64,000 nucleotides of DNA, taken from contig NC_134568.1 in NCBI RefSeq assembly GCF_050947875.1, forward strand, positions 196,001,853-196,065,852. Direction: 5' to 3'. Positions within the stretch are counted from its first letter, which is position 1. Each line of letters starts with the position of its first letter. The notes beneath the pieces were generated by a model, which worked only from the letters and a program-made list of their open reading frames with translations, searched no databases and had not been told where the DNA came from. Shown here one piece after another: positions 44,800 to 57,143 of this stretch. This stretch comes from Dermacentor variabilis. Its lineage: Eukaryota; Arthropoda; Arachnida; Ixodida; Ixodidae. The translations under genes were made by a program, and so were the position numbers.

Positions 44800-45700
44800 C
44801 TCCATCCTCCTTGTGCAGAGCGGTTAAGGCGTCCTCTTTTGAGAGACAGTTACTGCGCTGCACATCATCCTTTTTCACAACTTTTCACCAAAGAATTTCT
44901 ATCGCTCAATCATCCTCCTTCATCGAAAAATGTTAATAAAGAACAAAATTAATTTGTTTTGTTCGATTTATTTTTTTCTATACTTATATCTCGAGATTAA
45001 CTATTTGCGGAATACTGCACAAAATTCTGCTCGTGGATAACGACGGGATATAATGTATGTCTGAAAAGCTACTCCAGAAATGAAAGGACAATCTTGCAGA
45101 CAGATTGTTCGAAAGAGTTTTCGAGGTTCTAAACGTGACGCCAAACGCACCTGGCTACTGAATCTCGAAGCTGCGCATAACGATACGCAGTAGCCAAATT
45201 CGGAAGATGCTTAAGCTCGCTTTCATTATTGAGTTTCCAGGAAAAAATTCCAGAAGAATGTTAAAGTTCCTGAGAAGTCTCTCTGTTGAGTGATCTTTGC
45301 GTTTGCATACTGCGGGGTAGTCTCTTAGCGTTGTCCGGGTATTTCCAAGAGTTCTTCAGGTAAGCTAGAAATGTGAGTAAGCTGCAAGGTTAAACAATAA
45401 AAAGAATAGAAACGCCACCAGTAATACGAGCAATCTATATTTAAGTATATGGCGTGCGTACAAATGCTGGCTATAGTGCATCGCGAAAACGCTAATTATT
45501 TTTGATAGCTTCTATTCTAGCTGGAAAGCTAAAAAAAACATCGAAAGGGAACATCTGGACGATAACACACCAGGTGTTGCATGAAGGGAGAGGGCATCGC
45601 CGCGACGGCACGTCATCCTCATTCTAGGAAGCCTTGTAAGGGTTGGGGTCGGGCATTAAATAGGTGGTAGCTGACCCATGCCGTCGTCCAACTCATCCAC
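44800..45700. other. Intron 13, middle part: nothing recognised
   Basis: A weak tRNA-Ser/Leu-like GAGCGGTTAAGGCG lies at about 44818; otherwise no feature could be supported. Confidence 0.35.
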
Positions 45701-46480
45701 TCTGAGGACGTTGTTGAAGGGAAGGACTTGTTCTCATGGAGAACGAGGAATATGGAATTTATTTACAATATCAACATGAGAACGTTACAGTTCCTCAGTC
45801 TAACATGACTGAAAGAGAACGCACACACAGCAGCCGCGCAACGGCTGCTTATAAACATTCTGTCATCGCTAAATCCCGAGGTGAGGGAAAACGGCCGTTC
45901 AACCTTCGACCTGGGAGCGTCCAAAGCCATTGTAGCCAACCCGTCTTGGAAGGGGAGGGTTTACACACTCACTTCCGCACAGGTTTCACTGAACACACCG
46001 AGGTGAGATGGTTCTCGCAGATAGAGGTCTTGACCCGAGTAGGCGCCTCTTTGATCCCAGAGTTGACCCTGCAGTCAGTGGCCGCCGCGTCTGTCCATTG
46101 ACTGTGACCTCTTCTGGTGCCCGTGAAACCGCACCGAAAAATATCTCCGTACAGGAGTTCTCCGTCCGCTCCGTCCGCTCCAATGAAACCGTGAAGGTGA
46201 CGGCGACTCCACTAACAATACTTGGTCCGCCGACCGCGTCTAGACATGGTGGCACCGATGGGCTTTTAACGCGGTGCATTGTCGTCCTTACAAAGCGAGT
46301 CGCCGCAGCAGTCTGGGAGAGTTAGGAGGTCGCATCTCCTCTAGACCCCCCCCCCCTGCAGCTGGGGGGGGGGGGCTGGGAGAATTTTGTAGGTCGGTAC
46401 CTCTACAGGCCGATCGTAACAGCCTGTGTTATCCGCGCGTTCTTTGTCTGTGCAGGCTCTCGCCTGCGTTCTAACCTCGC
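45700..46480. other. Possible repeat with poly-C/poly-G palindrome
   Basis: GC-rich block unlike the surrounding intron, ending in C11, TGCAGCT, G12 (46346-46375), which can fold into a strong hairpin. I suspect a non-autonomous transposon or LTR but found no terminal repeats. Confidence 0.3.
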
Positions 46481-46546
46481 ATCGGTAATTGCTGTAAAGA
46501 AACTAATGTATTAGAAAGCAGAATAAATCCGAAAGGAAAACTGTTG

Positions 46547-46625
46547 ACGGTAGGGAGTTTCAAATTTACGAGCCTACGCACAGAAGCCGAGTGTCTTACC
46601 TACTGGGCTAAACGAGTGCGTCCTA
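46547..46625 (-). repeat. tRNA-like sequence (SINE head)
   Basis: The minus strand reads TTTAGCCCAGTAGGTAAGAC as box A and AAATTTGAAACTCCC as box B. Confidence 0.4.
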
Positions 46626-46675
46626 GACAGCACGCCTGTGCACTCTGCTTTATAACCCACCCCCTCCCGTCTTGC

Positions 46676-46852
46676 TACTTAGAAATTTCCATTACCAAGC
46701 CCGGCGTGACGAAAGTGGTGACGTGAAAATCACCACGGCTTACTCGGGAGCGTCTCCATTAGATTCTACGGCAGTTAAGCAAGGTAGTATGACGTCACGG
46801 ATCGAAGTGCACCGGCCTTGTGCTATCTAGAAGGCGTTGGCCAAGCGTCTTA
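46676..46852 (+). repeat. Dispersed repeat C, copy 1
   Basis: Shares TTCCATTA, GGCGTGACGAAAG, TTAGATTCTACGGCAG, ATGACGTCACGGATCG and GGCCTTGTGCTATCTAGA with 62277-62462 in the same orientation and order. Confidence 0.65.
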
Positions 46853-47059
46853 ACGCGCTCGCTTGCCCGCGGGGAGTTGATTACTCGAAGGACAATTGGA
46901 CGTGGTTTAGCATTCACATCTCATAAGAAGTGCTTAGCTTTCCTCGGATTTTTTAAAGCGTAGCGTCACATGTGCAAGTGCGGAGAATATAACGCATTCG
47001 TAATGCTTCAAATCTGCAAAATTGTGAGCATATTAGTTGAACAGGGGTTGCAAGAAAGA

Positions 47060-47190
<131 letters not shown>

Positions 47191-47950
47191 CGCTATCCGT
47201 CCTGTGCTCGAAGCGAAACCCTCCCGTGCACATGCCCGTTGTACCTTCGATGAGTTGTGTAAGAGCTTTGGTGTTGAGATTTGTGTGTGTGTGTGTGTGT
47301 GTGCTCTGGTGTGTGGGATTTGGGAGTGGTATCACGGGCTCTTGTCGCGGTCACAGCGGCCGCATTTTGATGGGGGTGGAATGCAAAAAGCGCTTGTGTA
47401 CTGATGTGCGGAACCTAAGATGGTTCAAATTAATCCCGAGCTATCCAACTATGTCAGATCTCATAGTCTGCGTTTATTTAATGACGTTAATTGTAATTAT
47501 AATCAATCATTCATTCAATCAATCAGTTTTAGGAAGTTTGCAAGTAGGACCAATACTGCATGCAGATTGGGATGTTGTATTCGTATAGCGACGCATGCCG
47601 AAATAAGTGAATCAGGAAAGCTTTGGCTGCTTCACGGGCATGAAATAGAAAGATTATTTTTCTTAGGGAGGCATCAAGGCTAAGGCTACAGCTATAGGCC
47701 ACAAGAAAATGAATCGAGCGAAACCCTCACAGATTTACTTTCACATTTACGTTTACGTAAATGTGAAAATGCGGTGCGCATTAAGTAAAGCACCGATAAT
47801 TTAAAGAAAAATCCTGCTGTCATGTTAGCGGCATAATTCATCGAATAAGATCACTTTGGAACTGGAGACACGCATCACATTCTGGACGAGTGCAAGCGGC
47901 TCGGTGCCGTCTACGTGCGCGCCGTATCAACCTGTGTCTGCGCGCTGCAG

Positions 47951-48252
47951 TGTGCGGCCGGTCGGACTCTCCACGCAGTCCACTCATCTACAACGGAAAC
48001 GCATCCGACGTGGGTCAGTGGCCTTGGCAGGCTGCGCTGAGCGTGCGCAACCCCTCGTCCAACGGCAGTGCCGTCGAATGGGTGCTCAACTGCGGCGGCA
48101 GCCTGCTCTCGGAGACCTGGGTGGTGACCGCAGCCCACTGCGTCACGTATGAGGCCTCGCGCGTCGTCATACCGCGCGACATCTTGCGCGTGGCGCTGGG
48201 CAAGCACTTCCGCAGCGACAGCAAAGACGACGCCCACGTCCAAATGCGCCAG
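47951..48252 (+). CDS. Exon 14: protease activation site and catalytic His
   Basis: A 302-nt exon, phases 1 in and 0 out. It encodes [41 protein letters not shown] and [22 protein letters not shown] is the same string as I recall in horseshoe-crab factor C; this diagnoses the family better than general trypsin similarity. The catalytic His is residue 737 (codon 48136-48138). Activation would expose Ile687 after Leu686. In factor C the corresponding bond is Phe-Ile. Cys676 is the likely partner for the chain-linking disulfide. The donor is GTGAGA. Confidence 0.93.
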
Positions 48253-48941
48253 GTGAGACTCTTCAGCTCACGCGCGGAGGCTGAGCGGAGAAGCGGCATC
48301 AAATGAACGCTGAACTGAAAAAAAAGGGGGGGAGGACATCTGGCGTGTGTGTGTGCGTGGGCGTGCGTGCATGCGTGTGCGTGCGTGTGTGTGTTATGAG
48401 CACATCTGTATTTGCTTGCGCACCGTATACAATGTGCTTTTCTGCCTTCCGCTGCTTTGTTTTCGTTTCCCTTGACATATGGTTGTAGCGTCAAATTTAC
48501 GCTCACTCTCACGAGCTGCAAAATCACTGCGAGAATTTCTATCGTTACACTCCAAAGCTGCGAAGTGATGTATTGTTCACGATGCGTTTGACGTTTGAAC
48601 ATCTACTCATGCTCTTATGGGGCTATAGATCGAAAGTGACTTCATTTCTACGAATTCACGCACTTTGGGAAGCTTCCTGATCATGAAGATGTGACTAACG
48701 CTGAACACATGGCACGATAAATATTGCGTGAGAGCTTTCTACGACGCCTTCTCAACGTCGAGAAGCAGCAGTCAGAGTGTCTAAGCGTAGCGCCACTGCA
48801 CACTTTCCCTCTTACAAATAGACATCGAAGTAATTCTTTCGAGGCCAATTTTGCACGGAGGTAATAAAAGATAACGGAAATCCCTGATGGTTCGCTACAT
48901 GTTTTCTCATTTTACTGCTTTGAAACCTGAATACTTCGCAG

Positions 48942-49109
48942 GTTGCAGAGATCCACGTGAACTTTGATTACGATCCCACCTCGTACGACAATGACATCGC
49001 GCTGCTGCAACTGGAGGAGGCCGTGGAGCTGACGCCTCGCGTGAGGCCCGTCTGTCTGCCCACGGACCGATCGGCCAGGGTCCACCTACAGGAAGGAAAA
49101 CTGGGAGTG
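48942..49109 (+). CDS. Exon 15: protease catalytic Asp
   Basis: A 168-nt phase 0-0 exon encodes VAEIHVNFDYDPTSYDNDIA and then the LLQL and VRPVCLPTD motifs. The catalytic Asp is residue 793 in DNDIALL. The acceptor is TACTTCGCAG and the donor is GTAAGC. HLQEGKLGV at the end aligns with the HLKEGTLAV stretch of factor C. Confidence 0.93.
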
Positions 49110-49914
49110 GTAAGCGCACGCGCGGCAATGCTCTTACTGTGTCGAGCTCGGAGCGAAGCTTGGCAGACGAAACGAACATGATCAGACACATGTGCACAGA
49201 GTGCTGACTTCGAACTTCAGGAAACATACATTCCCTCAAGGCGCACTCATTTGCACCCTTTGAGGCTGTAAGTCAGTGTGCGTTTGCTCTAGTTTGTGCC
49301 GTTTTCAAGTTGTGTTCCACCGTTCGGAATAATGTACCAGTCGGGTCAAGTACCTTTTTTTTTCTCGAATTTTGTTTACGTCTTTGAGCGCTACATTAAG
49401 TAGAGAGAGGAACATGCGCCCTCTGGCGAAGCTTGCACAAAGACTACAAGCGAACCATTCAGCACGAGAAAACATGGCAAAATTGAAGCCACGTCAAGCT
49501 AAAACGAGGGAGTGATCAAAGCTGTATCGTTGCAATTAGCTGTCGCAAAGATCATGCTAGCTGGACGCAACCCGGACCGGCAATTTGAAGCAGATGGCAC
49601 GTAGCGGAACACAGCCAGTGGTCACAGTACCACAGCAATGTGCCGCAAGCGACAGACAAAAGTTTAATTATCATGCATTTCTGCGGCCCTCAAAAATTTG
49701 AACCGTGCTCTGCGGTACATCTTGTGTTCTTATCCTGAGGGCGTAAATCTCATTTTTATGTGCTACCGAACTTGTTTGATAACTTCCAATTTATTGTCAT
49801 ATTTTTGAGCGACAAAGGGGAGTCGGCACCAGATTGCGGTCACTGAGACAACTTCATCTAAGCCCATTTCATTCATAGTAATATTAAATGAGAGAGGCCA
49901 GCGGATTTTATAGA

Positions 49915-50431
49915 TTAAAGGGACACTAAAGTGAAGAATGATTTCTTCTGCATTAGTAAATTACCGTTTCACAACACCAAAAACACCACTCTTACAGCGA
50001 TAAGACGTTTTGTAAGACAAAAAAAAAAAGCGCAAGAACGAAATACGGGTGGCGACGCCTACTCAAGTTCCCGCACCTGGGGGCTGTGACGTCTTGGATT
50101 TTTATGGCATCTTCTAGGGCCTACTAATTATATATAGCCGTACAGATTGACTACATTGTGTTCTAAAGGAACCAAATATTAAACATGGCAAGTTTCGGGA
50201 ACCTTTTCCAGCCAACGCGGACCAAATGTGAAAACATACTTTGGAATCCCTGACGTCACGCTGACGTAGCGGCGCTGGGGTTTCGGCGCGAATATTCAAA
50301 TACTGATGCTTGGACCTTCATTTTATGATCTAATAATCAAACTATTTTTTTGAAATGACTGCCTGCAGGGTTCTCAAACAATGCTTCATTAGTCTAAACT
50401 GATTTATTGTTTGGCTTTAGTGTCCCTTTAA
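49915..50431. mobile_element. TTAA-flanked MITE (piggyBac-type)
   Basis: TTAA at 49915-49918 and 50428-50431 flank perfect 13-bp inverted ends AGGGACACTAAAG / CTTTAGTGTCCCT. 517 bp including both target copies, no coding capacity. The TTAA target and short ends fit a piggyBac-mobilised MITE. It ends 37 bp before exon 16. Confidence 0.88.
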
Positions 50432-50468
50432 AGCAGCGACTAACATCGTGCGCACGACGTCTCTCCAG

Positions 50469-50822
50469 GCGACCGGCTGGGGCCTTACAGAGAGCGGCGA
50501 CTACGCAGACGTGCTAAGCGAGGCCGTGCTGCCCGTGGTGGCGAATGAGAAGTGCCAGGAAGCGTACGAGCGTGCGGGCGTGCCGCTTACAGTGTCCGAG
50601 GCCATGTTCTGCGCGGGCCACGCCAATGCCACCTCGGACGCGTGTAGCGGTGACTCGGGTGGCCCCATGGTGTTCATCGACGACTCGGTCACTACCGAGC
50701 GCCGTTGGATCCTCGAGGGTGTTGTCAGCTGGGGCAGCCCATCCGGGTGTGCGGTGGCCAACCAGTACGGCGGATTCACCAGGGTCTTCGCCTTCCTTCC
50801 CTGGATCAAGCAGTTCGTCTGA
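50469..50822 (+). CDS. Exon 16 (last): protease catalytic Ser and stop codon
   Basis: The terminal exon starts ATGWGLTES and ends FLPWIKQFV followed by TGA at 50820-50822. GDSGGP gives catalytic Ser894. Asp888, six residues before it, sets trypsin-like specificity for Arg/Lys. TERRWILEGVVSWGSPSGC and ANQYGGFT match factor C almost residue for residue. The acceptor is GACGTCTCTCCAG, only 37 bp after the end of a MITE; a branch-point-like CTAAC lies at about 50441. Confidence 0.95.
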   Translation, partial: ATGWGLTESGDYADVLSEAVLPVVANEKCQEAYERAGVPLTVSEAMFCAGHANATSDACSGDSGGPMVFIDDSVTTERRWILEGVVSWGSPSGCAVANQYGGFTRVFAFLPWIKQFV

Positions 50823-52635
50823 ACGCCACCCCCGCTTCTGTTGGCCCGGACGATGCACGTGTCGGAGACGCTGCATGGGACGGCTCTGAGCGCGCAAGCA
50901 AATTTTGTTCGCTGTCTCCCAACGAATTGTCTCCAGGGAACCCGGACTGACAATAGACTGATTCGTTTTTTACTTGCGATGTCCGAATGATGAAGGAATT
51001 CGCTTTTCTTTTTCTTTTTTACTCTTTTCTTTTATTTCGCTTCGGCATCCGCACGCAAAAGCTTCGAACCTTTGCTTACACACCGAGTTGCAGTAACGCG
51101 TTTGTCCCACAATGCGTTGTTATTCTTATGGCGTCTGACCTTAAGTTGCGCTCAAAACAGAGATGTGGGAGCTGTATATTTTGCTCGGTGAAACAACCAG
51201 GAACGATTTTTGTATTTTCCGACACGAAAATAGAGCGGTGGCTTCATGGACTTGCGACAAGAAGATACTTTGCTCGTGGTTGAAAGCGGCAGGCGTGCAG
51301 ACACGGACAAGAGTAGAAACGGACAACACAAACGCCGTTTCCTTCTACTTGTGGCCGTGTCTGTACGCCTACTTTTCTTTTTTAAATGAATTTCTACGAC
51401 TGTCGATCTAAACTTCAATACTTAGTTCGGAGTGAGGTGCACCTTCTATTACTTTGACCACTCCCCCCCCCCCCCAAGAAAATGAAAACAAACAAATAAA
51501 CAAAAACAAACTCTAGTTTTAAGGTGCCTATACGTGTTCTTGCCAAGGGACGGGTAGGTCTTGGTGCACAAATTTATCAAAGCACTCGCGCAATACTCTG
51601 ACGAGAGATAATCGCAATTGCACACGTTAAGCTGTAAAGTTCGCAGTATTATTGCCCAAGGTTTGCAGAAATTTACTTGTGCAGTCCTGTGAATGTTCAT
51701 GTGCCACTCGAGGCATTTATATGCCTAGAAGCTCTTCTTGTGCTTTTTACACTAAGTCACTTTTATCACCTAAGTCATTTTAAACCACACAGGTTATTTC
51801 GATGAAATGTAGGGGAAAACAAAGTCACCCAGATTCTGAACGTACATACAACTTTGTGTAATATTTTTATTCACACGCTGTCCAATTTTGATCTGACACG
51901 AACTGTGCCTGGCGGCGTAATGCATTCTGCTAGTCATAAAAACAAAAGGTTCCTTCACCCGCAAGCGTCCTGCATACGCCAAATGCATGAGACACAACTA
52001 CGCGGATAGTAAATCGCCCTTAAGAGAATATAAACTTAAATGTCCTAAAATGTTGATTTCCTTAAAAAGTGTCTTTGAAATAAACTACAACGGGAACTGC
52101 TTCCGTATGGCCATGGTTTCTTCTTTCCTTCTGTCTTTCATTTTGACCAAATGCAAAAGACATTATGCTGTCACGAAATCATGGTTGACTTGAGTGTGCG
52201 AAGACAAAGTAGGGGGCTAATATTTCGCACGAGATTAACAGTGCGTATAAAGCCATGAAATGTTGAGACAGACTCGATTTCTACCCATGGGCAAAACAGC
52301 ATTTTTCACTCACTCCCCTAATATTATAGTTGCTTTGGAGTCCACCGGTGTGCGTTGCGAGAATTCCACAGTACTTTGCAAGAAATTTAAAAAGAAGTGA
52401 AAGAGAAATTGCGGTTTAATCCGTAATGTGCTGAAGTGAAGCGATAGCCGGGGAATTATTATGCGTCAAGCCTTGCGCCGTTCAGCGCAATATATATCGA
52501 TGCTACACCAGAGAATCCTGCGCTTAGAGAGCACGGTCTCGTCGTTAGCTGCTTATCTACATGTGTTAATTCGACTCGGACACAAAGAGGAGACACAAGA
52601 GAAACGAGCAAAGACAATTTTATCGCTCGCAGCAG
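50823..52635 (+). other. 3' UTR and downstream flank of the gene
   Basis: Candidate poly(A) signals AATAAA occur at 51495-51500 (inside an A-rich run) and 52079-52084. No further domain or gene seen. The true transcript end cannot be fixed from sequence. Confidence 0.4.
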
Positions 52636-53611
52636 GGGCGCTAAAACGTAAAGCTATACCAAACTTATCTATTCCAATTCTGCAATCAGCCCTCCGTGAT
52701 TGGTCGAAAACTTTTTTTGGACCACCCCCACTTCGCCTGTCTGTCACGCGACGTCAGGAAAGCCGCGACAGCTCCCCATCTGATATGACGTGAACACACT
52801 GATTATGCATGATTTGACCGAACAAAAGAAAAATAGTTGTTTCTGATTCGACACCTTTCCAACCTTAGCCCTCGGCTATTGGTCAAGAGTTTTCGGGCTG
52901 CACCCACTTCATCTGCCTGTAACGCGACGTCAAGAAACCGCGAGAACTCACCGCGTCAAAGTGACGTGTACGCGTTAAAGATGCATTAATATGCCGAACA
53001 AAACTGAGTTATATTCTGAATAGGCTCCAGGCTGCCCCGTTCTGAAAGGAATAAAAGATGGCTGCTGCCACTCACTCAGGCACTGGCTACTCGCACCTGC
53101 CGGAGAGCATGAGATTATTTGCGTATAATGAAACTTTCTGCGTGGCCGTGTAACGTTTTCGAGCACTTTCAGCACGTTCACGACCTCGTTCTACAAACGC
53201 TTCTTTGTTGAGGATCCGTTGTAGTGTCATTCTTGAGCTTCCGTTGCGATTTTCGATCAGCCACCGCAAGCTAAGGGAAGGAAAGCGGACCAATCGCAGA
53301 CGCCGGCACCACCCTCTTCATCCGGTCATCGAATTTCAGTGCAGCGGCTCGGCCCCATCGAATCTCTCTCCACTTGAGTGTGCTCCTCGCCTCTTGTCAG
53401 CCAATTAGATACGACAAGCCGCTCAATGTAGGCAAGGTTATTCGTTTTTCAAGCAAACAAAAGTGACCTTCTATGATCGAGGAGAGCGTTTGATTGGTCT
53501 GTTCAGACAACCCTGTGGGTCACCGCCCGATGCTTGCGTCAGCGGTTACGCAAATTTGGCGCCAGAAGATTGGAGTAAAACATATTGGAATAGTTGTACG
53601 TTATAAGGCCC
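52636..53611 (+). mobile_element. MITE family X, copy 3
   Basis: Starts GGGCGCTAAAACGTAAAGCT and ends GGAATAGTTGTACGTTATAA plus GGCCC. Same internal structure as copy 2, more diverged ends. Lies 1.8 kb downstream of the gene. Confidence 0.8.
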
Positions 53612-54904
53612 CAGGAGTTGAACACGAACTGAATGACGAAACATATGGGTATGACACAATTAGTAAGTGTTCGTACGTATGACACTCTTGCATCAACTGT
53701 TCTAGGACATCCGCAAGACGCGCTCAGTGCGTGCAATATACGCCTTAGTCATGGTAGATACTAAAGGACCACTGACAGACTTTGTCCCTGTCGCGAGACG
53801 ATGATCGCGAGGCTTCAACGCTGTTTCTTTTAGAAGTCACTTGTCTTCAGTTAGCGACCCGTCACCGTTCCCGCGCGCAGGCAGCAACGCAGCAATGTTG
53901 CTGGCAGCACGATAGTCGGTCGTGGACGCCAGTGTCGCGATTTGGTAGCGATGACTGCCGCTGGATTCTAGGCTACTCTTATCATCCCCCATTCACGGCT
54001 TGCTGATCCTGTTGATAACGCTGGCGGATCGTTACTCTGACTGCTGGCAAAGTGCAAAAAAAAAAGCGCTAAAAGGTATAGCATAGGAAAAGGCATCGCT
54101 ACAAAATCGCGGCCCAGTATGATTTCAGTGGCCTCCTCGGCAACGGCATAGCAAATCGTGGACGCGAGCACAGACTCGACTGCTCAGGCGCGTTAACTGC
54201 CGAGCACAGAGAGTGGTAGGAGCACAGCATCCATCGTCACTGAATCCCGTAGCACAAGCAGCTTGCCGACAAGCTTGTGCGCGCCGATCTTGTTGTTGTT
54301 GTTGACCTGAGTGGTTGTGGCGCATACCCACAGTCGTTTCACAAAATGACTTCTATAGCCGCTACGGATATTGACCAAGAAGCAGGCGATTTTAGACGTG
54401 TTTTGAATAAGATTGTAACCAGCGTGGATGAGGGGGAAAATGTTGAAATGAGAAGAAAGCTATAAGTTTTCTGATAAATTAAAATCGTGAAATAAAATTT
54501 AAACATATCAATGGATGAATTAAGAAATTTAATTACGTAAATGTTTTGTGTCCCAAAAGTTGTGAATTTGCAATAAAGGCGTCCCTGTGGCTGAACCCGA
54601 GTGAAGACATCCAAAGAGAAAGCATGACACTCCCCCCCCCCTCCCGAAAGTGGCAAGAACGTCAATGAGATAATTGTAGTGCAACATGAAAAACTCCCGA
54701 TACGTTGCTCAACACGTACCTGTATAAGAACTGCCTCTTCTCCTCCCTCCTCTCTGCAATTCTATCTACGTCCCCTCTGGGCTCGCACGTTTATTTATTT
54801 ATTTATTTATTTATTACAAATACTTTCAGAGCCCGAGGGCATTACAGAAAGGAGTGGGTAATACATATACAAGTGTGCAATAATACAATTTATGAAAATA
54901 CAAG

Positions 54905-55774
54905 TTAACAAAATAAGTAACCTTCAATGGCACTTCTGAACTTAGTGTCGATAATGGCAGCGATGGATGCAGGAAGGTGGTTCCATTCTGCACTGGTTTT
55001 TGGAATGAAAGAATAATTATATAAGTTGGTTCGGCAAAATGGCACACCAACCTTGTACTTGTGGTCCACACGCGATGAAATGTGCGTCGGTTGAAGAAAA
55101 AGACTGCTTTTTAACACTTCATTTTGATGATAGATTTTGTGAAAGAGGCAGAGACGAAGAAATTTACGACGTAAAGACAGATCAGGCAGGTTTAGTGTGT
55201 TCTTCATAGTGGATACAGAAGCGTAGCGGGAATAATTTGATAGAATAAACCGGGCTGCACGATTCTGAACAGATTCCAGGGAAGCGATTAGTATGGATTG
55301 ACTGGGGTCCCAGATGCTGGATGCATATTCTAGTTTTGGACGGACTAAAGTTTTATAAAGAATTAATTTTAAGGAAGACGGCGCTTTGGAAAAGTTTCGG
55401 CGCAAGTAGCCAAGAGTGCGGTTAGCATTGCGGGTTACGTAATCAACGTGCATGTTCCAGGATAGGTCGTTAGTAATATTAATGCCAAGGTATTTGTAGG
55501 AGTTAACAGCATTCAAGGGGGCTCCTTTAAGGAAATAACTGTGGTATGTACTGTGAGGGCGCCTGGTTATTCTGACGGTTTTACATTTATTAACGTTTAA
55601 TTGCATAAGCCATTTGTCACACCATAGAGATAATTGATCGAGATCTTCTTGCATATTTAGTGAATCAGATAAATTTGTAATTTTTTTGTAAAATACGCAG
55701 TCATCTGCAAAAAGCTTAATTGATGAAAAAACAATACTGTCATAAAGATCATTTATATATACAAGAAACAACAA
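54905..55774 (-). pseudogene. CR1/L2-like LINE, RT catalytic and C-terminal part
   Basis: 289 residues: LVYINDLYD, the catalytic LFADDCVFY, WLMQLNVNKCKTVRI, SYKYLGINITNDLSW and a C-terminus ending ATKFRSAIEGYLFC-like. No internal stop. The upstream PQGSVLGP motif is encoded just before the frame's first Met. Confidence 0.8.
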
Positions 55775-56034
55775 AGGGCCCAGTACAGACCCCTGTGGTA
55801 CGCCGGACGTAACAGGAGAAAGAGCAGAAGAATAATTGTTAGCAGTTACATATTGAGTACGGTTTGAAAGAAAGTCTTTAATCCAGTTAAATACGCTAGT
55901 GTCGATATTAAGTTTACTAAGCTTGAAAAGGAGTAAGTCATGAGGTACTGAGTCAAATGCCTTTGCGAAATCGATAAAAATTCAGCCTATATCGAAACCG
56001 AGGTCAGTAGCTATAAACAGATCATTAGTAAACG

Positions 56035-56868
56035 TTAGTAGTTGGGTCTCACACGAAAGCATTTTCCTAAATCCATGTTGAGAATTATTAAAAAAAAAGA
56101 ATTGTTCTCCAAAAATTCAATTAGCTGTGAATGTATGATGTGTTCTATCATTTTGCATGGTGTGCTAGTCAGTGAGATCGGACGATAGTTATCTGCTGAA
56201 TGAGCATTACCCGATTTGAAGATAGGGACCACCTTCCAGTCGCTGGGTAATGTGGAACACCGTAACGATTGTACAAAAAGTTTTGAGAGTATGATTGCTG
56301 AGTACACTGTGGTTATTTTTAGCATCTTTGAGTTGAGTAGGTCAGCACCAGCGGAAGAGGATATCTTAAGACTGTCAATGAGCTTGGTAACGCCAAGCCA
56401 ATCTATAACAATGGGGTCCATAGGGGGAAAGTTTTGGTCAGGTAAACGGGGTAATAATGCAGGAGAAGCTGTATTGAAGACGGAAACAAATGCGTTGTTT
56501 AAGACTGTGCAAGACTGGCTAAGAGGAAGGATAGTGTCATCGCTATCAGATAACTGTATCAGTCGTGTTGTTGAACCACTGACAATGCTCCAAAATTTGC
56601 GAGGGTTTGATCGAAGTACCGATGGCAGGGTGTTGTTAAGAAAAGAATCTTTTGCGCACTGAATCGCACCAGTATATTCTTTATGAACTCGCTGATGTGC
56701 TGCCCAATGATGAGTATTGTTAGTTCGCTTTGCGCGACGGAACATTCTTTTCTTTTTATTTGATAGGCGTTTTAACGAAGAGTTGAACCATGGTGACCGG
56801 GAATTGTAGATGATTTTCTTTTTCGGAATATATCGTTCAACGAGATGTAGAATCTTTTCTTTATACAT
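56035..56868 (-). pseudogene. CR1/L2-like LINE, RT N-terminal part
   Basis: 277 residues with SRSPWFNSSLKRLSNKKKRM, LKISSSAGADLLNSKMLK, LPSDWKVVPIFKSGNAHSAD and NYRPISLTSTPCKMIEHIIH. A frameshift in an A/T run near 56090 derails the end. Confidence 0.8.
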
Positions 56869-57052
56869 GGTCCAGTTTTCTTCTATGGAATGGTTGTCGA
56901 AGTTGCTGACATAGCCTTCTGTAAATAATTCTAACTCGGCTATTATTCAACTTGTATCAGCTCTGTTATAGTCCCGTATTATTTTATATTAAATTAGTAA
57001 AAAGGGAAGGGTTGCAATGCGTTGGCGGGCTAGTTGGTGCGAATCCATAATC

Positions 57053-57143
57053 ACTTTGTTTAGAGCAAAAGAACGGACACAAGAAAGACGACAGGACAAG
57101 GCCGTCGTCTTTCTTGTGTCCGTTGTTTTGCGCTAAACAAAGT
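57053..57143. repeat. 40-bp inverted repeat hairpin
   Basis: Left arm 57053-57092 and right arm 57104-57143 pair at 38 of 40 positions with an 11-nt loop. Contains GGACACAAGAAAGACGAC and its complement. Function unknown; probably the relic of a repeat inserted head to head. Confidence 0.85.

Larger units (their letters stand above)
54788..56995 (-). mobile_element. CR1/L2-like non-LTR retrotransposon, 5'-truncated
   Basis: The minus strand carries the RT from the region before the fingers (56035-56868) to the C-terminus (54905-55774), with only one frameshift (about 56090) and one stop (about 55984) between. The 3' end is marked by TTTA repeats (54790-54815). No RNase H. One of the better preserved LINE copies here. 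Confidence 0.8.
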
